NCBI GenBank assembly: GCA_027600665.1
Contig: JADGJL010000121.1
Span: 1 to 39,940, forward strand
Reading direction: 5' to 3'
Length of the DNA stretch: 39,940 nucleotides
Origin: Irineochytrium annulatum
Taxonomy: Eukaryota; Chytridiomycota; Chytridiomycetes; Chytridiales; Chytridiaceae
Shown: positions 29,827-39,940 of the stretch, piece by piece
Numbering within the stretch: the first letter of the stretch is position 1
Layout of the letters: every line of letters begins with the position of its first letter
Program-made: the position numbers and the translations under genes
Notes under the pieces: model-generated
What the model was told of the DNA's origin: nothing
The model's database searches: none
The model's input: the letters and a program-made list of their open reading frames with translations, nothing else

Positions 29827-32382
29827 ATGGATTGGACCGACAGGACGGCCGCGGAGGGGCCGCGACGACGGGGCTCGCTCGATGGGGCGCTTGGCGCAGG
29901 CGTGGCGCCGGCGGACTTAGGCGACCCGTGTGACAGCGCAGGAGGAGGAGGCCGCCGCCGCGGGCGTGGGGACGTTGCGGACGATGGGGACGAACACCAC
30001 CACCACATCCCCGTCCGGTCCCCCGACCGCCTTGACACGAAGCTGGCCTCGTCCCCGCCGCGACACCACCGGCACGCCGCCTACACCAACGCCTACACCG
30101 GCCTCTCGTCGATCGAGACGCTGAAGCGCGCGTCTTCGCTGAACTCCAACAGCTCAAAGGGCACCGCGAGCTCCAAGCATCGGCACGGCTCATCCCATCA
30201 TTCCTCCCACCACCGCCAGAAGTCCTCCTCGAACTCCGTTTCCTCATCTGCATCTACACTCAACGGCGGTTACCCGTCGAACACAACCGCGTCATCCTCC
30301 TCCTCTTCCTTCTCATCTTACAACGGCCATCACCAGCACTCGCATCATCACTCGTCCTCCCACCATTACCACCACAGTCACCAGCAACAGGGGTCGGCGA
30401 CGCACAGCCCGTTTCCGTTCTCGGCGTCGACTTCCGCGTTCTCCTCTTACCCGAGCTCGGTGTACTCGTCTAGGTCGAGCTCGCGGAGCGCGAGCCCCGC
30501 TCCATCCTCGGCCGGCGCGACCATGGTTAATGTCGGAGGCGGGCTTGGGCTTGGCGGGGAGGCGGGCAGGGGTGTGAAGATGAGCCGATCCACAGGGCCT
30601 GACGGGATTGAGGTGGATTCGCCGGTATGTTTGTTTACGCGATAAATATCTCTTTATTGTATGCTGAACGTCATAATTCTTTTTAGACATCGATGACTTC
30701 GCAAGTCGACGCGGACGCCATCTCCGTCAACCCTTCCTTCACAGGCGCCACTACCTCGTACGAGGTCGCCTCGACGGAAGTCACGCCGCAGACACTTGTC
30801 ATGACTCTCTTCACCCGAATCGTTCGCGTTATCCTCACCACGCTCGCCGTCATCCTGACCATCTATGTCTTCGTGTTCTCGTACGTGATGACGTCTCTCA
30901 TGCGATCGCTCCAGCTCTGCAACGACTCGATACCAGCGGTGCTGGCTGTCATGGCCGTCACGCTCGAGTGCAGCGTCAAGGTTGCGGGGAAGGTCGCAAG
31001 CGTCGTCGGGAGGGTCGGGGGCAGGCTCGCCACCGTAGGCGGGCGATGGGGGAGATGGGTCGGTGATGTATATGGCAGCTATTTGGATCCTTTGTGAGTT
31101 TTCCGCCTTTGGCATTTGCGTATCAGTGTTCTTTGCTAATTGATGTTTTCCTGTGTGCAGAGTAAATCGCATGTTCGATACCGTGATCCCCCTCGCGATG
31201 GAGGGTCTATCCCAGCTCCGGTCAGCAGCTACCGGCCGCGACTCCTCATCCACTTCTACTACATCGTCTTCCACAACCTCCTCCTCATCCACCAACGCAA
31301 CCAACTCCCGACCCGCCTCCCCTCCCCACCACTACCACCACTCTCTTTACGACCCGCTCCCGCCGTCCCCGCGCCGGCCACAGAACGTATCCACAACAAC
31401 ACCCGCGACTACGACTGGCTTTGCCACCCCCATCTCCCGCGGCTCGTTCCACCCCGGTGCCCTGCGGGCCGGGAACAATACGCACGGATTCATGACCCCC
31501 GACGTCGATGGCGGCGAGTACGACCCCAGCATCATCGGCGAGAGCGTTGAGGCCAGCCGGGAGCCGACGCGGCCCGCGAGCCCAATGCGCGCCTCGCCGC
31601 TGCAGCAGCAGCAGACCCTCCCGGAGGTCGCGGAGGTCGAGAGCGCGAGCATGACGCCGAAGGCGGCCCTTCGTCGGCGAGCGAGCGCACCTTTCAACCC
31701 GCACGCGTCCGACCGTGACGTGTACGCGCACCTGTCGGCGTCGGGCGTCGGTATGGCGAATGACTTCCGCGCGAGCGCCAGTAGCAGCCTCGCGGGGTCG
31801 CCGCCCGCGTTCACGTTCAAGGACGGGGAGCTGTGGGACGACGAGAGCGATGAGGAAGCCGACGAGGCCCGCGAGGATGCTGGGGATGATGACAGCCTTA
31901 TGCAGGGCGGGCGTCGGCGACGGAGGGGCGCGCAGTGGCGGGCTGCGCCAGCCGCAGAGGAGATTACGACTGAGGAGTTGAATGTTGGCGCTGGGGAGGC
32001 CGAGGAGGAGCGGCGTGGTCGGTGGCGCGGATTTGGCAGGGTGGGCGGCGGACGTGGCCAGTACCAGCAGCAGCAGCCGAGAGCGGAGCCGCCGATAGTT
32101 CACGGTCAGGCACCCGGGATGAGGAGGGCGTTCACGACGGGTGCGCAGGGCGAGAGGGGCGCAGCGGCGGCTAAGGCGGCGGCGACGTCGCAGCCGCAGG
32201 GGCCACATGGGCTTCGCGAGCAAGGGAGGTCGGCGTCATCGGGTGGGCCGGGTCTGAGGCCGAAGCGGAGCTGGGAAGGGTTCGGGTTCTCGTGGCGGTG
32301 GAGCTTTACGAGCGCGACGAGCTCGGATTCGGGGCTTAGCTATGACTCGGGCTACTCTAGCTGCCATGACAAGGTGTACTAA
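29827..32382 (+). CDS. Ser/His-rich protein with one transmembrane segment, function unknown
   Basis: Three exons, join(29827..30624, 30687..31093, 31161..32382), 808 residues. Residues 1-266 are low complexity: long Ser runs and His/Ser stretches such as SHHSSHHRQKSSSNSVSSS and HHQHSHHHSSSHHYHHSHQ. Exon 2 contains one hydrophobic span (about 311-333, VRVILTTLAVILTIYVFVF), followed by an amphipathic stretch with KVAGKVASVVGRVGGRLATV. Exon 3 is a long disordered tail with Pro/Ser/Thr-rich, acidic and Arg/Gly-rich parts, ending with a Ser/Tyr-rich end (LSYDSGYSSCHDKVY). I recognise no domain; the layout suggests an integral membrane protein with large flexible soluble flanks. The frame through both junctions is exact. 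ATG 29827 is the first in-frame start; the true start may be later. Confidence 0.72.
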
Positions 32383-33287
32383 TGGATGGTTGTATTAATA
32401 CGGAGATTAGTATGGGGATTTGCGGGCGGTTAGGGTGGCGATGATTTCTAGAGACTGGGTTCTTTCGAACGAGGTGGCAGGGAGGTGGTTTTCTGGCGTT
32501 TTAGGGTTTACCCGACGACACCTCATGGGATGCGGTGCGCTTACTTATCACTATCTCGTATATTATCTCGTTGCTTTCATTTGTCAGTTTGGTGTTTACC
32601 CCTGCCTCGTGTGCGTCTTGAGGTATTTGTATTGATTCTTCTTTCTGTGGTGTCTTCTATTTCTTCCCCTTTTTTGGAACAGACGTCATTCGGTTGACAA
32701 GGGTGTATTTTTTTCACCTGTATTATTTTTTCCTTTTTTTCCTTCGATTGGTTTTCTTCCCCAATTCCCCCCCTTTTCTCATCACAATACGGGTTTGTTC
32801 TCCCCCTGGCAGTTTTTTTCCCCCTTTCGTCCAAAACGTCCCTATCATCTGTGCTCAACAGTCATTCGCTAGCCGGCTCGATGTTTTTTTGTGTTCCTGT
32901 TCTCGTCCACTCCCTTATTCGTCCCCAACGTGCGGGACTGGGTTTGTTTTTGCTTGCTTTAGTTTGTTCTTCCAATTTTTTCTGGACCTTTTTGCATAGG
33001 TTCATGCTACCACTTTGATAAATACTGGTTAACGTGTTCCCCATTATTTTTATCCTCTTCCTTTTACTACTCTCCTCTTTTACAAAAAACCAACCAACCG
33101 TTCCTCGTCTACCCATTCAAAATAGCTAGTTGTGAGTGAGAGCTGTCAATGTCCATCATATCTTACTACATATAAAGAAAAACGCTTAAAATTCATTTCC
33201 TCTGTCTTTGTCCCTCGAACATGAGTGTTAGCGCGCCCGCCGCTCGTTCAGGCTAACCGAGCTCGAAAGTTGGCATTGTAAGAGCTC
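32383..33287. other. T-rich downstream region, no gene
   Basis: About 900 bases dominated by T- and pyrimidine-rich stretches (about 32640-33070) after the 808-aa gene. Short open frames are built from the same low complexity; no gene can be supported. Confidence 0.55.
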
Positions 33288-36161
33288 TCAGTTTATTTGC
33301 TTATAAAATGCGTCACGAACTGCATTCTTCAAGGGCTCTCCATAGTCCAGCCGCTTACCCTCCCGGCAATGTAACAACAATTCTTCTATGACTCGGCAGT
33401 CCCCATCAAGTTCACGGCTTCGCTCTAATACGGCTTCTAACAAAAAAACATCAAGCCCGTAAGTATCGTTAACCTTTAGCATGAGGTCCATGAACTTTTC
33501 GTCAGGGATTCTGTATTCGGTCTTCATCCGGGTGCAGCACAAGATACTTTTCAAGGGCTTGGGCCAATGGTAATGATTGTCGATCAACCTGAAGTTATCG
33601 CGTGACAGATCGCATAACGGTTCATCCAAAATTTTCTTCAACAGGTTTGGCGCATAGCTGAATGTCATCTTCTCATATGGCAACCTGCTCCTATCGGCCC
33701 TCCCGTCATCCCATAATAACTCCAGCGCCTTCATGGTTTTTTCAGGAGGATCTGCAGTTCTCAAAACCTCAGAGTCATTCCAAGACGGGTCGAACCGAGG
33801 ATCAGATACCAGCACTTTCATAGCCTCGACATCGCAACTTTTGGCAACAGCACATAAGGCGTGGGGGGGTGTCAGCACCCGAGGATCGGCAAACAGCAGT
33901 CGCAAAATCTTTGCTTTAAAACACCCAGCATCCTTGAATAAAACGTCACTCGGGTCCATCCGCGGGTCATTTAATACTGCCGACACTATAATCTCATTTC
34001 CGCCACAGCAGGCTGCGTTAAGAATGTCTTTAGGATAAGCGATGTTGTAGTTGCTGTGCAACAGCGCCAGTACTAGGTCAGTGTGATTTCGCTGTACAGC
34101 CTGGTACATAACAAAAGTACTCTCAACACGACTATCTTCAAGAAGAGCGAAGCACAACTCCGTCCGTCCCAGATGTGCAGCATAATATACAGCAGATCTC
34201 CCAAAATCAACACAAATGTTCGGGTTGGACCTGCCGTCCTTAAGCAGCGCCTTCGCCATTTCGACATTGTTGTGCAAACATGCAACCCTCATCGCATAGC
34301 TATTTTTGTACGCAGGGTCAACCAACGGATCTTGGAGAAGACGTGTCACGATGTCGAGTCTGGATGTCGCCGCCGCCAGAAAAACCATGTGTTTAAGATC
34401 CCGATGCAAGCTCAAGGCCCGTTCCGACGCCAGCAGCCGATCCAGAGCGATGCCCCCGTCAAGCTGCCCAATTTGACAGATGTCGTCTGATTCAAACTTC
34501 ATCCTCCCATCGTCAATCATGTAAATCATCACGTCAATATGCCGCGAGTGAACAACATCCGGTAGACCCCACTGCCCACTTATGGCCAACTTTGGGTCCA
34601 CTCGAGGATCTTTCGTGAGTATTTTCACCAAATCGGAATCCCCATTCATGACGGCATCCCGAATCGCGGCATTCCCTCCGCGGGCAGGGTCCACTTCGGG
34701 TCTAGGATATGTAAGGTCGAACAGCCGGCGGGCGCCCTTCTTCACAGATAGCCCAAACGCTTTGTTCAGGGCATCACTGTTTGCAATCACGTTCCGTTCA
34801 ATCAGTGTTATCACAAGATGTTCCAAATTTGTTTTCCTCAGGTGGCCGTACTCCCAATCAAAGAATATGTTTGCAACCATCTTGTCCATATTTGACGTTC
34901 CGATGAGGCTGATCAGAGTGGGAATGAGTTCGCCGGTGCTGCAATCTGGATACTCTTCCCAAGGCAACGACTTCAATACACTCGTCGCAACGGATGAATC
35001 CACAACTTCAGGGCCACTCGATAACAGCACCAGCAAGCCATCGACATCCCCGTAAAAGGCCGCCATTTGGAGAATCAAGAAAAAAATCAGAGCACGAGGT
35101 GTCAAATTTCCGGCGGTTCTTATCCCTACTTAGGTCGGCACAAGCTGAGACGATACCCCGAATTGCTGTACAATTCTTGGCATCCCTGTTCCGAACTAGG
35201 TACGTGTTGCCGCACTGCATAAACAGTTCCAACTTAGCCAACTCTAGGACGACCCAGTCGTCCACACCACCGCGGAGGGAGATCAGCACGCGGTAATCCC
35301 TTCCGTTTAATGACCATGCGTTCACGGGCCAAAGCCACCTACATCTATGGGTATCGGGGCCAAGGGTACCTACCTCAGCGCACGTTATCTAAGACGGGTA
35401 GCTCTGTTTACAGGCATTAGCAACGTTATGATGATTATCCCACAATAGGAGGTAGGATTTTCTTTGAAAATATGGTAAAAGTTGATCTACATTTTCTTCG
35501 CACATTACTTCGGTGGCAAGGCCAAATGTTTGTCATAACTTCCACTACTTTATCTTCCCGCCTCCGTTAAGCGATAGCTTGGCAGTGAGGAAAAACAACA
35601 GAAACGCCTTCATTCAATGATGGCAAACGGGACGCGCACGATGTCCATTTAGAACCTCGAATGGTGCCAGAGAGTTGCCCTTGGCCGAAATGGGTGGAGA
35701 AAGCTGTGGTTGCTGCCCATGAAAACGATGTTGCCGCCGGTGGCAGAGCTGGGATGTTCCTGGCGACGCCCAAGCCATGCGGAGGGAGATACTACGAGGT
35801 TGCCGTTGGCGCCAGCAGGTAGACTGGGTACGAGTTGATGAAGGAAGGCGTGATAACAATATTGGGTGTTCCACTGCCAGGTTGCCCTCAATCACCCCAA
35901 TACGCAACAGGCAGACAGGTCCATTGTATCGCGGAAATGGCCGGAGTGGTGCTGTCGGCGACGGCTTCCGAAAGGAGCGGGACAACGTTGCAGAGGTTCC
36001 GGAAGGCAAATGACGGGACCCTCATCAAGCGATCCACGGTAGCAAGAGAGGTTACTACAGGTGGGCCGGACTTTCGTCAACAGGTCATTGGGGTGCACAT
36101 GAGACGCGATCTCTTCCAGAGCAATGGATGGGAGTTGGTGGAGCCTGAGCTGATTCATCGC
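33288..36161 (-). pseudogene. F-box/ankyrin-repeat protein, copy 2, 5' half broken by frameshift and insertion
   Basis: Reading minus, the ATG at 36161 opens the same F-box as copy 1 (MNQLRLHQLPSIALEEIASH), but an extra T near 36042-36047 shifts the frame in that region. A 604-bp insertion (35293-35896) then splits the gene. A longer A/T run near 35078-35088 shifts it again. From 35105 the frame is open for 605 codons to the stop, containing all the ankyrin units intact (the lesions in copy 1 are absent here). So a complete C-terminal ankyrin part is present without a proper start. As an intact gene it would be about 750 residues. Homopolymer indels could partly be sequencing error, but the insertion is not. 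Confidence 0.85.
35293..35896. mobile_element. 604-bp insertion in F-box/ankyrin copy 2, origin unknown
   Basis: Copy 1 runs uninterrupted as ...CATATTGG-CGCGCGCTGATC... at about 15128-15150. In copy 2 (minus strand) the match stops after TATTGG at 35897 and resumes with CGCGTGCTGATC at 35292, with 604 bases between. The insert is GC-rich at its 5' end and AT-rich toward its 3' end; it has no poly-A tail, no clear terminal inverted repeat and no target-site duplication that I can see. A minus-strand frame of about 90 codons (from about 35885) shows no known family. It may be a small non-autonomous element or an introner-like or filler insertion. Confidence 0.6.
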
Positions 36162-36340
36162 AAAGGACTGGCACGGAAGAAACGTCAATTGCGATCATCA
36201 CAAGACGGCCCCCGTCGGGATCTGCATCCCCGTTACCTGGATGCTGCCTGTCAACGGTGGTGTCGCTCGGTAATGGCAGTTCGCCAATGTGGCTAGCGGC
36301 TTGAGATCGGTAATTTGACCTTCGGTCACTTTCATTGCGA
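36162..36340 (-). repeat. Duplicated 5' flank of F-box/ankyrin copy 2
   Basis: This is the inverted counterpart of 14697-14874. It shares the GACAGGCAGCATCCAGGTAA block and the CTTGTGATGATCGCAATT block immediately upstream of the F-box start. Homology fades beyond about 36350. Confidence 0.8.
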
Positions 36341-37443
36341 ATCTTGGACTGTCTACTTACGGAGTACCCGCATCCTAAGTCAGTTCCACGGGGCATCATC
36401 GTAAAACTGCTAGGGGGATATCGAGGCGCGCAACTGAAGTCGCCATGAACGCGAACCTTCTGCTTAGACAGTCCTGGCGCTCGGTATGCATCCCAACTCC
36501 ATTCGACGATCAACGATGTCTGATTTACGAACAGGGCCCATGGAGCGACATCTGGAAATTGATTTGACGCCATGCTTCCTGGACATGTTATGTTACTCTC
36601 TTATCTTGATATCACTTCACTTTGCAGAGTCGCGATGCACATACCCGGGATCCCAATTTAGTGCTCGTGGCCGTGCCGCCTCGTCAATGTACGTACGCCT
36701 TGAATGAGATGTACTCGTCCAAGATCTTGATCTCTGGTATTCAATTGAGCTTGTAGACGATCGTTTCCTAGAGTCATCGGCGCCACTTTACAGGCATGAA
36801 CGTGTTGGTTTCCGCCGTCGGGATCGCGGCGTACGCTTTCACCGCTGTCATGTATCACATGAAAAAATCCGGACAAGTGTCGGTTCTACGCTTTATTCTT
36901 CATCCTGTTCAGCATCGTCGCGGAGACCAGTTAGCTCCGCACTCCTAATACACCGGTATTATCGGCGTTGATGGATTTAAGTGACATTTGGTAATTTTTT
37001 GATGATGACCTCACGATCATCTCAAATACTTTACTCTTATGCTTGAACGGATAAGCGAACGGCAGTCTGAAATAATTATCGAGAATTGAGGAACTTTCAT
37101 GATGGGACAACGAGGTAAAGTTCTTTTTCTCAAAGAATTAATGATCTGATGTTGCGGTGTCTAAACACTTTATCCCGATTGAACTTTGCAGCTTTTTGTG
37201 GATCGGTCGACGGCGTCTCGAAGGCAACAGCTAAGTTCTTGTATGTTTATGACTCTCAATTCGTGGACTAATTCCGGAATACTGGCTAGGCTAATCGAAT
37301 TCGATTGTCTTCTCTATTGTAGCGACTTCGGTAAGCGCCACCTCCAGGAGCTCTACAATCGGCACTTTCATGTCCAATCGTCTCACACTTGAAACCGGTG
37401 ATTTCTCAGTTGTCAGACGGACGGTGCTGCGTCTGACTCGCCG
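36341..37443. other. Region between F-box/ankyrin copy 2 and SGNH relict
   Basis: Apart from the possible transporter remnant at 36660-36948, no exon can be supported. The sequence is AT-rich from about 36960. Confidence 0.4.
36660..36948 (+). other. Possible 3' remnant of a membrane-transporter gene
   Basis: Two open segments join across a plausible 57-nt intron (36737-36793): one ends YSSKILIS, the next encodes MNVLVSAVGIAAYAFTAVM then YHMKKSG, before a TAA at 36946-36948. The hydrophobic helix followed by a Lys cluster resembles the C-terminal helix of SLC35/TPT-type transporters. No upstream body of such a gene is visible, so this is probably a remnant. Confidence 0.25.
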
Positions 37444-38350
37444 ATGATCGTCATGATCCGCGACAGCTACTTTGTTGTCGGTAACGATCACCGGCGCGAG
37501 CCGTCGACTTACCAAGCTGCCTCCTGGGGCCGGATATGGGACCAGTACTTCGCCACTTCCCTCAACCGCACACTCCTCACCATGGCCCACCTAAGTGCAC
37601 ATGCCCTTTACCCCCGCTCCCCATTCCACTTAAAACTCCCCGTCGTTTCTAACCGACTCTTTTTGACCCACCTGAATAACAGGGCAGCGCAACCACCAAC
37701 GGCACGCGGCTGCCGAGCAAAGACGGGCGCGTCCCCGGAGTCGACAGACTCTTCCCCCACCTCCTCGTGGCCTCCGACGGCCCCGCCCCCGTCGCCGGCG
37801 CCGGCGCCATCTTCGCGGTCTACTCGGGCTTCAACGACTACGAGCACGCGTCTCCTACATCGGGTCCTACGTCGAGCACCTCATCGCCGCCCACAATGCG
37901 ACGCGCATCATCCTGCCCGCCCCGCCCCCGCTCGAGCGCATGCTAGCCGTCCAAGCGCTCGTGCGCGACAACCCGAACATCACCGAGCCGCACTTCCGCG
38001 ACTGCTGGGAGTGGCACACTGGAAACCTCTCGATCACGGCCGGGGACATCAAGGGGGCGCACGGCGGTGCCGTCAAGGTCGAGGTCGTGGACGTCGGGGG
38101 TTTCCTGCGAGGGATTATCGACACACCGGGGGATGCGAGCCACGGGATCGTAAACGTCACGGTGCCGTGCGCGATGGCGTGCAAGGCGGAAGGGGATATG
38201 GACGATTCCTGTGGTTTGACGCGTATCACCTCACATCGAGGGTGCATGAGCTGGTGGCCACGATGATGATGCGGGATCCCAAGAGTGCCGGCTCTTTTCT
38301 AGAAAAATCACGAATTTTAACCTCTAAATGCAGTCCACTCATTAATAATA
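37444..38350 (+). pseudogene. SGNH/GDSL-type hydrolase relict with two frameshifts
   Basis: The hallmark blocks of an SGNH esterase are present in order but in different frames: IRDSYFVVGN near the start (the usual GDS serine block, with Gly changed to Arg), then after an apparent intron ending at 37682 GSATTNGTRLPSKDGRVPG and YSGFNDYEH (block with GxND), then SYIGSYVEHLIAAHNATRII, and finally WFDAYHLTSRVHELVATMM (DxxH block). The frame changes near 37850 and again near 38205. The family hydrolyses acyl esters outside the cell in many fungi; the gene here seems inactive. Sequencing error in GC-rich DNA could mimic one frameshift but is less likely for two. Ends are approximate. Confidence 0.65.
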
Positions 38351-38832
38351 ATGAAGGAATAAAATGGCTTATCCTCATCGCCAGAGCAAGACCCTTCCCC
38401 GTACTTTCACTTGCTAAAGCGAGTGACATGGATGGAGCTGGTCAAACTGACTGTTGTTTATTGTTCTGGATACAAGGAATTTACTCAATGACTGTTTGGG
38501 AGGTTCAGGAGACAGAAGATGGGTTGGGCATTAAGTTGTCATAGGAGTGGAGCTGCGTTGGAGCCCAAGACCAGTCATTGGGTGATGCCAAGGTCATCTT
38601 CCTTCAAAACGGCATGACTGTCCGTATTAGTCTTGACTTTCGTCGCCTCCACTTCCTTCTTTTCTACGATTTGCAATTGACTATGAAAAAAAGGCGCTCC
38701 ACGTTCTAGTTAATGATATGAAAGTAGGCGAACGACAAAACGATATTACGATGCAAGGAGATAATCTAAAAGCACCAACTTTGAATAGCTTGCCTACAAA
38801 CGCCAATTGGAAACAAAAGAAGATTATGACTG

Positions 38833-39940
38833 CTAAGGGTTGCAAGCCGGTGCGTTATCGCGTTTAACACCGCTCCTAGTAGCAGGATTATATTTGCATC
38901 CGTTGATACCTCCTGCCGCGTCCACATACGCGTTCTTCTCCTCCCGGAAGAAGCTGTTTTTGTAATTGTACCAGGTGGCTGCCTGCGGGTTACCGAGGCG
39001 TCGTTCCACAGCCTCTATCCAAGAACCCGGGTCTGCTTCCGTCGGCTTACACTCGTCGGGGAAAAACTGCGGAGGAGTAGCTGAATTGAGATTTGACATA
39101 ACATACTCCACAGTATGTATCTGGTAGCCATTAGTTCTCTTATTTCCCGAGTTGGAGCGTATTTGCTTCGCCTTGTCGTTATAAGTCTGTGAAAATGTTT
39201 AGTATAAGCTTTAAAGATGAAGTTACCCAAAATCCAAGTGACCGTTGGTTTTGTAGGTCTGTCCAAAATAAGTTTGGCTTATAAACATTCACAAACGCAC
39301 CACAAACAATCATCCACGCATTGGTTGGCTTCTGTTGAACACTTTCGCCAGTTCTCGCTGTGACAGTCACCGCCGAATCAAAGTACGTCCCTGCCATGAC
39401 GTACAAATCGCCGACGGCTACCTTCTCACGATGGTTTCTCATAAAAGACTTCCGCCTTTCATCGCCATTTCCAGCTAACCATCCGCGCTTATAATCCGCG
39501 ACGAGAAACTGAGCGTCACCGCCTGTCCGATACGGGAACTTTACTTGCAGCGTCATGCCAATAGCTGAGAAGATATAACAAGTTACTCAACACAGCAAGT
39601 AGACCCAGACACTCACCGTATTTCTCAATAAAAGACTCCGCCTTGCTCCAATCACCACCTCCGTATTCAAATCGGTTGGAGTCAGCTTCTTGAGGGAACA
39701 TGTTGAAAACTGAAAAGCTGGCGTATTCTGCCGCTGGGTCGTAACGGAAATAGCCAGCACGAAATCTTTCTTATGTTAATAATGTACGACTGAGGAAGTA
39801 TCTGGCGTACACGTGTCCTTTATCAATACCGAATAGCTGCCATTTGCCCGCAGGAGTGCCCTGCTGCAATATTAATACCTTGAACCCCCTCAAACATTGT
39901 CAAATACTCCTTGTCAAATACTCCTTCACACCCTAGCACA
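38833..39940 (-). CDS. Unrecognised protein, 5' part outside the window
   Basis: Visible exons (minus) include the one ending at 39617 (upstream limit near 39768), 39564-39227 and 39186-38833, with in-frame junctions (G|CT and TGG|ACT). Further coding sequence (LLQQGTPAGKWQLFGIDKG) lies near 39830-39880, so the gene continues toward or past the right edge. The visible protein carries aromatic-rich stretches, NMFPQEADSNRFEYGGGDWS, FPYRTGGDAQFLVADYKRGW, VAVGDLYVMAGTYFDSAVTV, and ends NGCKYNPATRSGVKRDNAPA-CNP. The few Cys and Asn/Gly-rich style suggest an extracellular protein, but no signal peptide is visible and I cannot name the family. Confidence 0.6.

Noticed and set aside
29339..30253. 304-codon open frame on the minus strand
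   Set aside because: Arg/Ser/Pro-rich antisense of the GC-rich 5' region of the 808-aa gene; no start context or conserved motif.
31285..32223. 312-codon open frame on the minus strand
   Set aside because: It is the antisense shadow of the GC-rich, low-complexity third exon of the 808-aa gene; it has Arg/Leu/Ala-rich composition and no family motif.
35293..35896. Insertion as a classical DNA transposon
   Set aside because: The ends GGTGATTGA.. and ..GGGATTAC show only a 4 of 5 base inverted similarity and there is no target-site duplication or transposase.

Overview
The window reads as nuclear DNA of an early-diverging, flagellated (zoosporic, chytrid-type) fungus. The evidence is threefold: densely packed genes with short GT-AG introns of about 42-67 nt carrying CTAAC/CTGAC/TACTAAT-like branch sites; animal-like core genes (a SNAPC1-type snRNA transcription factor subunit, a WDR44-like protein, an SDR16C reductase); and two axoneme/cilium-associated families (CFAP69 and a MORN2-like protein), which a non-flagellated fungus would not be expected to keep. 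The species assignment is inference.

Left part (1-13.9 kb) is mostly conserved housekeeping sequence. It holds ribosomal protein eL37, a single-exon F-box/LRR-like gene, a protein kinase of the Cdc7/Cdc15/MAP3K-epsilon type fused to an N-terminal calponin-type CH domain, a MORN2-like gene, the 19-exon CFAP69 gene on the minus strand (tail to tail with the MORN gene), SNAPC1 head to head with CFAP69, and a WDR44-like WD40 protein with an added C-terminal Cys4 motif. Exon models for eL37, the kinase, MORN2, CFAP69, SNAPC1, WDR44, the SDR, the 578-aa D-box protein and the 808-aa membrane protein were built by hand; all keep frame across every junction.

Middle and right parts (14-40 kb) alternate conserved genes (asteroid-type FEN-family nuclease, SDR, a candidate APC/C substrate with a D-box, a Ser/His-rich single-span membrane protein) with an accessory layer of ubiquitin-ligase-adaptor-like families. 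These are a decayed F-box/LRR 3' fragment, two F-box/ankyrin copies in inverted orientation about 16 kb apart, and three BTB paralogues. Much of this layer is broken. The two F-box/ankyrin copies are damaged in different halves, one BTB copy has lost its ATG and its C-terminal half, and one F-box/ankyrin copy carries a 604-bp insertion. The right edge has a frameshifted SGNH-hydrolase relict and an unrecognised gene that runs off the window.

The clearest new biology is the CH-kinase fusion, the pairing of two flagellar genes, and the fast duplication and decay of F-box and BTB adaptor families. I saw no CRISPR, tRNA, rRNA or autonomous transposon.
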